Assembly (NCBI GenBank): GCA_037157565.1
Contig: JAZHRO010000013.1
Span: forward strand, 72,905,501 to 72,969,500
Direction of reading: 5' to 3'
DNA length: 64,000 nucleotides
From: Thalassia testudinum
Lineage: Eukaryota; Streptophyta; Magnoliopsida; Alismatales; Hydrocharitaceae
Part shown: positions 12,796 to 24,700 of the stretch, one piece after another
Numbering within the stretch: position 1 is the first letter of the stretch
Layout of the letters: each line of letters starts with the position of its first letter
Made by a program: the position numbers and the translations under genes
The notes under the pieces: generated by a model
The model's database searches: none
What the model was told of the DNA's origin: nothing
The model's input: only the letters and a program-made list of their open reading frames with translations

Positions 12796-15700
12796 CTGCA
12801 TAATGGAAAGACAAGAACAATTAATTTGTCGTGCATGTGTGGGTTCCCAAACATGGGCATCCCCCTGCATAATGGAAACACATGAGAACAATTCATTATG
12901 TGTGCGTGTGTGGATTCCTCTGCTCAAAAGAGCATTCAGAAAATAACAAAGGAGCTAAAGAAAACCTTGATAGGATATTCAAGGAATCTGTTTCCTACCA
13001 TATCAATTCTATATTGGATCTACTTTAACATTATCATCCGGAAAGATACACAAGACAAAACGTGATATTAAATTATTAATACCTCAAGCAGTTGAGAGAT
13101 TTGACAATTTGCCTCAGAAAAAGGAGGGGAAATTGGCTATGTGAAATTAGGGCTGTCTGCATAGTTGGATGAGAGATCAGCTCAAGCTAGGACTTGAAAT
13201 CATTAAGGCTCAAATGAGCAAGCTCAAGCCTGGCTTATTTGACTTGGGCCAGCCAGCAACTGATCACAAGCCAGCTTTGGCTGAGGAGCCTGAACAAACT
13301 TGATGACAGGCCCAGGATCCTCTAAACAGCCACCATAATCAGCTCAGAACTCTCTTGATTAGCTCTTTTTTTGTTTTTTTTGAAAGGAACTCATATTAAT
13401 AATTTAATCAAACAAGATTCACACAATAATCTTGAAAACATTAATCAAGCAATATTCAAATTAAATCAAATAGTCATCAAATAGTAGTTTTAAGAATAAT
13501 ATTTCGTAAGATTGTGTGTAACAAATTTTACAATGTCAGACTGTACTCTGTTACATATATAGTATACTTTATCGAGAAGGAAGAGACTCAATTTGGACTT
13601 GGCATAATAAGTTCATCAAGTTCAAAATCCAGCATGAGCTCTGCTCATTAGCTCAATGAACCAGAGTAACTAGCCCTTAACAACTCAAACCTTCAAACTT
13701 CAAAGCCAGCTTTACTTTGATAGCCTTATGCAAAATGGAGCATCAAAATACATAATAAAAGAAAGATCATGAAGGCAATGGAAAGGAGACCATGAAATAT
13801 GATGGAACTGGCCAAAAGGTTTCATAGGATCTTTGTGAAAGCAATCCCACAATTGACAGACTATTAGATTATATAAGACATTATCAAAGTCAGTAAGTTA
13901 TTCAGGTTCTTTCCAATTAGATAAAGAAAGATCAGCTCTTTCTAGAAAAATACCTGTTTGATCCTCCACAAATCACTGCCTATCAAGAACGCCCCCTGAA
14001 ATGTAGGATGAAAAACACAGAAATAGTGACAATCCAAATGGGGACTCTGGAAAGAGACTCCTTTTATTTCTTGTAAAGGAAGCTCGGGCATGGAATCAAA
14101 TTTGTTTTTTATTTTTTTTTGAAAAGTCAAGTTTGTAAATAATTCACAACTGGACAACTAAGCTCACCATTAAGGCAGCTGGTACAGGGAAAAGGAACTG
14201 CAGATATATGGTATTCCTGGGAAAGAGGAATATATAGAGCAGCATTATGGCATTCACAGCACCACTTGCACCCTGCACCACAATAGAAACCACACATTCA
14301 AAATATGAAACAAACCTTTGTTCCCAATCCCCATGTGTCGGCAACCAAATTAGTCTAAATGTCTATTCTAATCCTGTGACCATATCCCCTCCTATACTTC
14401 ATTAAAAACAAACAAACAAACAAACAAAACAAAACAAAAAATTGATCCCCACCCCACCAGCAACACATCAGTTGGTGCTCTGGACTCTTAATTTGAATGA
14501 GGGGTTTCATGAAATTAGAAAAAAAAAAAATCAGGCTTTACAGATGGTCTACCATTGTTGACTTCTTGTTACTAAAAGAAAGGAAAAAAGGAAAACAAAA
14601 GAAGAAGGTCATCCGTGCATCTCAAGAGAGGGAGAGCTGGGGTATTGCCACATGAATATAAAGAGAGGGGTTCCTGGCAGTTTAGGATGGGGATCCAAGA
14701 GGGAAGGTGAGGTTTACATGGTGAGTCTAGGGTCATGGTCCTTTGGAGAAAGATCCCGGTGGTTTGTTTCATTTAAAAAAGAACTACCTTGTTGGTTATG
14801 TTCGGGTGTGGGATTGTTTTTATCCCCAGAGAGACCTTGATATCTTATCGTTCAAGATCCCTTTAGTGGCCACATTATCAAGCATATCTGCCTCATCAGG
14901 TTGCTCGATTCGGTCAAAATCGATCTACCATTCACAGCTCAATTTTGAGGTGCAAGGATAGCGGAAAATTTTGGAGGGTTAATGATGAGAAGGGATGTAG
15001 CTGTTTATGACAGAACCGGGCAGGGGGGGGGGGTGAAGCAGGTGCAGTAGGCGAGGGTGGCATTGACATCGATGAGGGAGGGGTCCAGTTCATTGTTGGG
15101 GCCATTGTGGATCTTCAAATGCTGTGAAGACAAGTATATGAGAACATTTACATGAGTGCCCACCCCCCCTGTTTTTGAGGAAGAAAGGATGAATTGCTGA
15201 AGGTCAGTAATATTTTGTTTTACATGACTACCTCCCACTACAAATCTATTTCCCAACAGAAGCATCCCAAACAAGACACTTCTGTGAAACAAAAATTCCC
15301 CACATGCGCAACTAAGTTTGAAAACTATGATGGTAGAAGAGTAAAAACTTCTCATCTAGAAATTTTTTAGCTTGAAACATTTACCACAAAAAAGGACATA
15401 TTTTATAAATTTATTTCTTATCTTCACAATATTTAAAAAGTCAACACAAGAAGAGCTTTGCTTCTTAGTTATCGCTAAAAACACCCGAGCAGATAAGATA
15501 GCCAAGATAAACTTGGATATTAAATTTTACTGCTTGAAAATTAACAGTCAAATCCAAAAGATGCAAAAGAGCTGAAAAAGTATAGGCCATTTTTAATCCA
15601 AAAGGGACAAATTAATCAAGAGCAGATAAGGCCCAAATCTGGCTCCAATTTGATGAAATAAATATATTAATAATTCCACTTACACTTCTTCCAATTATAC

Positions 15701-18700
15701 AAGGATGCCTATTTTTTATCCTGTCACAGGTGTCTTAAATAGAACAGTGATATGACCAGATAAAGGATAAGGAAGATGGTAAGAAGCTGATACATAATCA
15801 AGCCAACATTCAGTTGTATAAGCTTCTCTACCCATCTCACCAAGGACTAAAATAACTCAGGCAATGCATATTAGGGTGTATTCTCTTCTTGTGTATTGGT
15901 GTTAGATATGGAATCATAATTTTTTTTTAATTTTTAACTAATTAACACATTGCATAAGAACAATAGATGTGCTGACCATTCTTAAAGTAAAAATTGCTTC
16001 CTTCTCAAGAAAAATAAAACAAAGCAAAAGTTGCTTCCATATGAGGTTTTAGAAGTCACTTCATTAGTAAAGCATTTCTTCTCTAAATCATTTTAAAATT
16101 TATGGTCAGCACCTGTGCTTTGCTGGGTGGATGAAGTAAAACTTCACCAGCTCAGAGACTACTACCTGTACTCAGGCACTTTTCTTTGATCCCTGTTTTT
16201 TCCTTATAGATTCAATTCATAATTGAACCCTTCTACAAGAATGGTTCCTAGGTGGGGCATTGAGAAGCCATTAATGGATTTACGGGCAAGACACATGACC
16301 ACACAAGGTTTCTTCAATTATTAACTGGGGAGACAGTAGCATGTTAATTGAATGCATGTGTGTTCATTGCGCTTTGAATAGCTAGGTAAGCCAGGGCTCA
16401 ACCATGGTTGAGGTGTCCCTCTCAGTTTATTCAAGGGTACAGCCAAAGTCCAAGGCTGCAAATACTCATTACTGATTATTCATGAATTCACTCCCTTTCA
16501 CCCTGCAATAACAATGGCAAACACTCTTCCTTTCATCTTATTGTGTTATATAAAATGCTGATATATAAAGAAATTCAAGACAAAAGCACTTGGACAAAAA
16601 ACTGATACAAGCCAGCTAGCACTTTTGCCAACTAGGCAGCTCTTCTTTTTCACTAAGAATGTCTCAAGTGACGGAACTTAAAAATGAACGATACCATTTG
16701 CTCTATGTACATATCTATATTGGAGAGCTTTTAGAAGGTATTTTGAAAATTCTTTAGGAAAATGAATCTATTTAAATTTTCATTTCCTTCAGCTGCTATC
16801 AGTTTCAAGTACAAGAAAAATAAAAGTCCAATATACGTTGATCACTTTTGTCTTAGACACTAGACAGGCCACACTACTTAAGAGTCCACTTCAAATCAGG
16901 AAGCTTGTATTATTTGATTCTTATTAACCATTCTGGTACAGTAACTTCATTCTTGTAAATTTCTAGCTATGTCCAGGCATAAGCAGTACCATGGATAACT
17001 TTGTTGGGAGAGACCAAGAGAGAATGCAAAGGGGATGCATGGAGTATCCTAAGGACGGATTTCGTGGCGATGATCAGGGACTTTATGATGGGGCATACTG
17101 GATTTGAGAGGATCAACAGATTCTATATGTTCCTTCTCCCCAAGAAATATGGAGGTGATCGGGGACTATAGACCCATTGCTTTATTCAATGTGACTAACT
17201 TGATGGTGGCCAAGGTGCTTACAAACAGATTGAGGAAGGTTCTGTCGGAGCTTGTTAGCCCTGTCCAGTTAGCTTTTGTTGGTGGCAGGTCTCTTTAGGA
17301 GTCATTCATTATGGCCAATGAGATGATTGCAGCATGGCGAAGCAGTGGGAGGACGAGTTTCCTTTGGAAGTGTACTTCGCCAAGGCATACAACTCCGTGT
17401 CTTGGTCTTATCTTTAGTAGGTGCTACAACGAAGGGGATTTCCTAAGGTTTGGATTGCATGGATGAAGAGATATGTAACTACAACTTCCTCATTTCTAGT
17501 TAATGGAAGACTTGAACGTGGATGGATTCAACCGCAGAGAGGCATTAGACAATGATGCCCTCCAGTTCCAATGCCCTTCCTTATTGAAGGTGTTGAGCAT
17601 AGGGACATATTTGTTGTTGCTATTATTTCTAAGGTGTCTTTGTAATTCTACCAAACCTTTCTAATATAAAAGAGAGGCTTGGATTTCCATTGAATAATAA
17701 GACACTCTTTTTCTCAACTTGGTTTCAGAGTAATGATTCTAGGTCAATAATTTGATATCCCACTAAATAACTACCTAAAAGATGATTAAATTACCAACTT
17801 TAGGGAAATTTGATCATCAAAAATCAAGATGAGGCATGGCAGCAGCAACAACAACGCCGAGAAGGGGATCCCCAGCATCGCCGCTGGCCACTGTGCCCCA
17901 TCAGGGGGGTCGGTTGTTGCTGCTGTTGGACACCACACCCCATCAGAGGGACCCACTAATCCTGTCGCTGCTGCAGGAGGTCCTGTTGCCACTGTTGGTG
18001 GCCAATCCATCGGAGGGGCTTGCGGCTGTTGGGTGGTGGCACAATCCATGGGTGCTGGCATGATCTTGAGCAAAATATTCTATTTCCAATTATATGTCAG
18101 TTAATTGTATATCTGCTAAAGGAAGGCTATTGTCTCTTGCAGTTAACAGTTGCCAAGTTCCCATAAATCATATTGAGGCGTTTCAGGATTCTTCCTGGAT
18201 CTCCTGCCATGCATGAGATGTCTGCTCTTCGGTCCAGAGGAACCTAGGAACTGGTAGAGTTACCCCCTGGTGCTACTATTGTGGGGTATAGGTAGGTGTC
18301 CACTTTGACATGACATCCTAATGGCACAGTAGACAGATACAAAGCCAGACTGGTTACCAAAGGTTACACACAAACCCTTGGGATTGATTACTTTGAGATG
18401 TTTTCTCCAGTGGCCAGACTCAATTCTGTGAGGATACTATTGTTTGTGGCAGTCAACAAGGGCTGGCCTGTCTCTTAGTTGGATATTAAACATGCCTTCG
18501 TTTACGACGATTTAGAAGAAGAGGTATATATGCACCAACCACTGGTTTTGTGGTTGAAGGGAAGAGTTTGAAGGTTTGCAGATTGAAAAAGGTAATATAT
18601 GACCTTAAGCAAAGTCTCAGGGCCTAGTTTAAGAGATTTAGTAAAGCTGTGTAGGAATTTAGCTTTACTAGATCTGTTGTAGATCATTCTGTCTTTACCA

Positions 18701-21700
18701 TGCACAGATCCACAGGATCAATTATCATTGTTGTTTACGTGGATGATATACTGCCTACTAGGAGCAATGGAACAGGAATAGAAGATACTAAAAGATTCCT
18801 GCATTCAACATTCGTTACTAAAGATCTGGGAATGATAAATTATTTTTCTGGGCATTGAAGTGCAACATGTTGATGGGGGCTTAGTGCTATCACAGCAGAA
18901 GTATGTGCTTGACATACTAAAGGAGACAGGGATGTTGGGATGCAAACTTGCCTGCATCCCTGTGGATCACTCCTTGCTTCTTGGAGATTTAGAAAGTCCT
19001 TTACTTGAGGATGTCACCAGATACTAGGCTATGGTAGGAAAGCTACTATATTTGATTATCACAGTCGGATATATGCTTTGATGTAGGGAGACTAAGTCAG
19101 TTTATGCAGTATCCTAAAGAAGTTCACTGGAATGGTGTTTGTCAAGTGCTTAGATACCTCAAGCAAGCTCCAGGAAAGGGGTTGTCTCTAGTGAAGCTTG
19201 GCCATCTTAAGGTCTGGGGGTACTCGGATGCAGATTATGCTGGATTGCATGAAGATAGAAGGCCCACTATTGACTACTACACTTATGTGGGTGGCAACCT
19301 TGTTACATGGAGAAGCAAGAAACAAAATGTTTTATCCAGATCCAATGTGGAATTTGAGTATAGGGCTATGGCCCATACTACTTATGAGCTTCTGTGGGTA
19401 CGAACCATCATTGAAGATTTTGGAGTATCAGTGTGTGGACCTACTCCCATGTATTGTAACAACAAGGCAGCTACTTTCATTGCCATGAGAGGACAAAGCA
19501 CATAGAAGTAGACTGTCACTTTATCAGAGATGCCATCACTGTTAGCAAAATTGTCACACTTTATATTGCTACTAAGGATCAGGTTACAAACGTCTTCACC
19601 AAAGCACTCCCCAAGAAACATCTTGTATTGTTCTGTTCCAAGCTTAGCATCCTGATGTCTATGCTCCATCTTGAAAGGGAGTGTTGAGTTATATGTCCTG
19701 CTTGTATTACGCTATTTTCATATGGACATTCTTATAATCTTTCCCTTTCGATGCCTCTCTATATAAAGGGCCCTAGTGTTATTCTAATGAAAATCACGTC
19801 ATTTGAAACCTAACATTGAGCATAGGGACATTTATTATTTCTATTATTTCTAAGACGTCTTTGTAATTCTCCCAAACCTCTCTAATATAAAAGAGAAGCT
19901 AGAGTTTTCCATTGAACAATAAGATGCTTCCTTTTTCTCAACTGAAGCAAATGCTCTTTATTTCATGGCATATAAAGCCTATTTCAGAGGCCTCATTTCT
20001 AGGTTTTCTTTGCCATGGAATGGAAATTTGGTCACTTACATCTTGCAATATGCAAACGATACATTATTCTTCATTGAAGGAAGGGAAAAGGAAGCTTCAC
20101 ACTTGAATGCATTGATACGGACCTATGGCTCGTTGTCTAGCCTTACCATCAATCGTGACAAGTCTTTGTTCATGAGTGGGTGAAGGTGTCCGCTATGGCA
20201 CAGAAGTTGCGAGTAGACTTTGCATACCTACCTTTTGTATATTTGGGTCTTCCATTGAAAGGAAGGAAGATGGCCATAGGCGATTAGCTACCCCTTCTAG
20301 ATAAACTAGCTAGCAGACTTGTTGGATGTAGGGATCGTGTCCTTTGTAAAGGGGGGAGATTGGTCTTTCCTAAGTCAATCCTCTTGACCATCTCGATTTT
20401 TTGCCAATCTATTCAGGCCACCAAAGAAAGTGATTAAGATTGACGCCATCAGGAAAAAAATTCTTTTGGAAGGGGGCTAGCCATGTAGGGAGTTTCTTAC
20501 ATTTGGTGAAATTGGAGATGATTTGCAAGTCAGTTGAGCAAGATAGGTTGCTAAGGGTCTTACAGATTTTAATGATGCCCTTATTGCCAAGTGGGTTGTT
20601 TGGCTTTTAAACAATGAGCAAACATCTTGGCATAGTATCCTAAAGGATTCTTATGGTACCACTCTCAACTGGAACAATTGGAGGCGTGTTCCACACATAT
20701 CCTCTACTTTTTCAAGAGGCTTTTGTGAAGTCATGGGTCGAATCACCCACTTGTGTTAGCATGTTTTAGGAGATGGGAGGACTTTACGATTTTAATAGGA
20801 CGATTAGAAGAATGTTGGATGTTTAACAGCAACTCTCCCTCGTCTTTATACTCTAACACCTAACAAGGATTGCTCGGTTCGGGATGTTTGGGATGGTTCT
20901 TTGGAACGAAACTTAGGCACTTGGGTTCCTTTATTTGGTGTCCATTTGTCGAAAGGGAGGCCCATGACCTGTTGCAGATGATGATAGACATGCAATCCAT
21001 CTAGCCAAGGGAGGATAGGCAGGATTCCTTGGAGTTGTGTGTGGGAAACTTTACGATTCACGGAGCTTACAAAGTCCTCAAAGGGGAGATGCCAATTGAT
21101 GATGTGTTCCTGGGCTTAGATTGTTCCCTTTTTTGAAAGATGAAGGTGCCTTTGAAGATTAAGATTTTTGTGGTTGCTTAGGAAAGGAAGGTTAGTAACA
21201 AAAGTGAGGCAAAGCCATTGGGCTAATGAACATGACATTCAATGCATGCTTTGCAAGGTGGAGGATGAGGATTGGCGGCATCTCTTCATCAAATGTGGAT
21301 TTTCATGGGATATCTTCATGAGGCTGAAGATTCCTACCATTGTTGATGATTCTAATGAGGAGTTTTGGAAGGCCTTTAGGTGTGGTGCTTGGGCGGATCA
21401 TGGGGGGTGGTGCAACGTAACGGCAATGATTTAGAGTATCTGGGTCTAGAGGAATGACACCATTTTCAAGGAGGCAAGGGTTTGGGCCGAAAATGTTCCA
21501 AGGGATGCTTCTTTTTGTGATCTTTGGACTTGCTTCTTGTAATGCTCTCCTTTTATAATGAATTGAAGGTTCGGGTGGATGGCTACTAACCTTCGGTAGC
21601 CTTCCTTTTACTTTACAAAAAAAAGGCCAATTGGAAGGAGATGTGTTGTGATTGAGTTGAGAAGAATGAACCCAACTTTGCCTTCAAAACTGGTAGCTAA

Positions 21701-24700
21701 AGCGATAGGTGGAGAGCATAGTCTGATGGATTTCTTGTTTGCATGCTATGAGAGATGCATAAACCAGTAGAAGAGAAGGATTGCACACAAAGGGTTGTCG
21801 CCTTTTTGGAAGGGGTTAGTGTTGGTACTAGAGTACCACGATCATTTATTTTGATGATAACAAAACACGTATTATTTAACATTTGCAATTTGAGTCCTAG
21901 ATTTCAGGTCAATTGCAAATGTAGACGTGCTTAAACGGAGTTCGAGCTCGCATCCAAGACGGATTGGAGGAGCTTGACGGAAAACAGAGGAGGTTCGCGT
22001 GGAGCGACAGATTGAAGATAGAAGACAAGAAGAATATGATAGATTCTTTTTAATCCTTTCTTGTATCTCTTGTCTTTATTTTCTTGCTCTTTTTATTTTT
22101 CTTAGAATATTATGTTAAAGAGCCTCAAAGTACCCTAACAGTAGTCCTAGGAACACCTACACAACCCTAGGATACTAAGGTTTTCTGTAGAACACTTAGA
22201 AAACCAATATCACTTCCAGACGTCTGATAAAGTATTTTAAGACGTCTGACTGTTGTTTCAGACGTCTGATATCTGTTAGGCTGGACATAGCTAGTTCTGT
22301 CTGATGAAATCAGACGTCCAGACCTTATACCAGACGTCTTAGGAGACGTCTGATGGACTTGCCAGACGTCCAGATAATGGACCGTTGGCTAGCTTAGCAG
22401 GCACTCAAGATTATGACCGTTGGAGCCTTATCAGACGTCCTTAGGCCTTTCCAGACGTCTGATAATTGACCGTTTTGCCTCGGCTGACCCAAAATCTCTT
22501 CTCAGAGATTTTCTAGCCGTTGCAACGTTTGGAAAATCCATTCCCACAGTAAAAGTATGTTTCCAGACGTCCAGACATAGTGTCAGACGTCCTATATGTC
22601 GTCTGATGGACTTGCGTAAAAACCCTGTTTAGATCTGATCCAAGTCAAGAAGAGACCCGCCCAAAATCAGACGTCTGACCTTGAAATCAGACGTCTTAAA
22701 GTGGCCTTCCAGACGTCTGATGCCAGAGTTAGATGTCTGATTACCCTGTCAAGCGCAATCATTGTCCTGATTTTGGCCTGATTCTCTTGGACTTTGCACC
22801 CAACGGCTATGGAAGCTTTTTTAAGCCTTCCAAAGCCTTCCTAAGGCCTCTATAAATAGAGGGGAGCCTTTGACACACCCATACACATTTAGAGACACAA
22901 GATACACACCAAGAGAAACACAAGACACACTTAAGCAACATAGTTCCACTCTCTTGTGTCCTAGCTAACTCTTGCTCTCCAAGCTCAAGCTCCATTCTCT
23001 TGAGAGCATCAAGCTTCGCGCACCCGCTCTCCCGCCGTTGTCTACGAGAGCGACGTTGCGCCGTCGCGTGGCACACGCACCACGTCATCAACTCGACGCA
23101 CTCCTTACAAAGGGGAGTTTCCTATTTCCTATAGAAGCTAGGTTTAAATTCCTTTGTTGGCTCTATAGGATTACTTGTTTTATTTTATCTTTGTCGTTTG
23201 GTTGGGTATTCATTTTGCGAATTCCCGTCTCCTTCGTGGGAAAAATCCTTCTCGTGGAGAGAAGGGGTTGAGGAACGCTACCCTCGTACTTGTAGCGTGG
23301 TTGTACTGAGGTTGAATCACCCTCGTTTTAAAGTGATTCGATTAGTGGATTTGATCAATTAGGTTGATCGAAAAATCCTAACTCGAGAGGGTTAGGTGGT
23401 GGTTTTCACCCGGTTTGGGTTTCCACCTAAAAATCTTTGTGTACTTTGTGTGGTTGTCTATTCTGTGATATTGTTTATATTTATTTTCGCATTTTATTAC
23501 GTCACCCCTCTTCGAAGGAAAAACTTCATTTGGTATCAAAGCAGGTCTCGCAAAATCGGCGTTACAAACCGGCGAGGATCTAGATATGGAGGGAAAAGCA
23601 TTCGTGCACCGAAGGACACGATACCTCGCGACCACCATACTTTGCAGGTATGGATTTCGTTTATTGGAAAAATCGTATGACTATGTGGTTGCAGAACTAC
23701 GACTTTCGGGTGTGGGAAAAATGCGAATTCGCATTTGTGATTCCCAAGAAACCCGCAAGAGGTTACTCAGAAGATCAGGTTCGGAATCTCAACCTCAACG
23801 CAAAGGCAATGAATGCCTTGTATTGTGCGTTGAGTCCGAAAGAGTTCGAGCAAATCCAAGAGTGCACCACCGCCCACGAGATATGGAGGAGGTTGGAAGG
23901 CACTCATGAGGAGACAAGCTCGGAAGAAGATCACGAGAAGGAGGAAACCGCTTGCTTTGGTTTCATGGCTAGAGGAAGCAATAGCGACAGCGAAAGCGAA
24001 AGCGACTCCGACAACGAGGTAAATCTCGATCTACAAGAAGCCTTTAATGAACTTTTTGAAGTTAGTAAATCACAAAAAGAGAAAATAATAGCATTAAAAA
24101 GAACATTAGTTTTCTTAAAAATGAAAATGATAGGTTAGAAAAGTAACTTAAGGACATAGAAGCTAGTCCTAAAAATGATAACCTATTATTAGAAAATCAT
24201 ATCATCAATGAAAATAATAAATTGATTGAGAAAAATGATAGTCTAAAGTTAGAAATCTATGATTTAAAGACTAAGATGAATACTATAGAAAAAGAAATCG
24301 CATGTCTTAGGGAAAACTCTAACAAATTAATCAATAAAGTAGATAATTTTTATAGCCCTAAGGTTGAGAAAGGATCTCCGTCAAGGAGACCCGCTAACAG
24401 ATCCGGATCCAAGCTCACTTGGATACCAAAGAAAAAATTAGAATCTTGTTTTGTAGGTCATAATAACTACAACACGAAGGACTGGACCTACAAGCTCAAG
24501 TCTGGTCAACTCGAGTTGGGAGAACCAAGGAGTAGACCAAGGAGGAGAACAAGAAGACCGACGAGACGGCGAACAAACGACGGACCCGCCGCACGTCGAC
24601 CGCCAGACTGGAGACCGGCGCCGATGCCCGGGCCTCCAAGCTACGGATGGGAGCCCCATCTGATGTGGCATCCACCACCACCATTCGGGCCATTTTATTG

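Larger units (their letters stand above)
17591..19943 (+). mobile_element. Small Copia element (Copia-2), internally deleted, nested in LINE-1
   Basis: The ends are TGTTGAG and CTCAACT, flanked by GAAGG (17586-17590) and GAAGC (19944-19948), a 4/5 TSD. The primer site TTGGTTTCAGAG follows the 5' LTR at 17719. The 3' LTR is 262 bp (19682-19943); the 5' LTR is only 129 bp (17591-17719) because ~132 bp between two TTGAG words is missing. The interior jumps from a leader straight to reverse transcriptase; gag, protease and integrase are absent. Confidence 0.87.
17026..21626 (+). mobile_element. L1-type LINE relic (LINE-1), split by Copia-2
   Basis: Left part 17026-17590: DFVAMIRDFMMGH..., then GDYRPIALFNVTNLMVAKVL-TNRLRKVLSEL-SPVQLAFVGGRSL, the fingers of a plant LINE reverse transcriptase. 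Right part 19944-21626: the catalytic box reads YAND instead of YADD at 20049-20060. The C-terminal zinc motif CMLCKVEDEDWRHLFIKC of the zf-RVT domain lies near 21246-21300. It ends in a short A-run at 21618-21625. Frameshifts and stops are frequent. It lies antisense in intron 5 of the rhomboid gene and is 5' truncated. Confidence 0.87.

Noticed and set aside
13366..13387. Another T(n)GAAAGG micro-retroposon
   Set aside because: The insert type fits but the flanks (agctc and aactc) give no convincing target-site duplication.
12706..14272. Rhomboid-like pieces as a processed or broken pseudogene
   Set aside because: All pieces have proper splice sites and phases that join to one uninterrupted 319-codon frame with the upstream exons, so a live spliced gene is the simpler reading.
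22219..22717. CRISPR-like array
   Set aside because: The repeats are 6-10 bp, palindromic and irregularly spaced inside a plant LTR. A CRISPR array needs longer direct repeats with even spacers.
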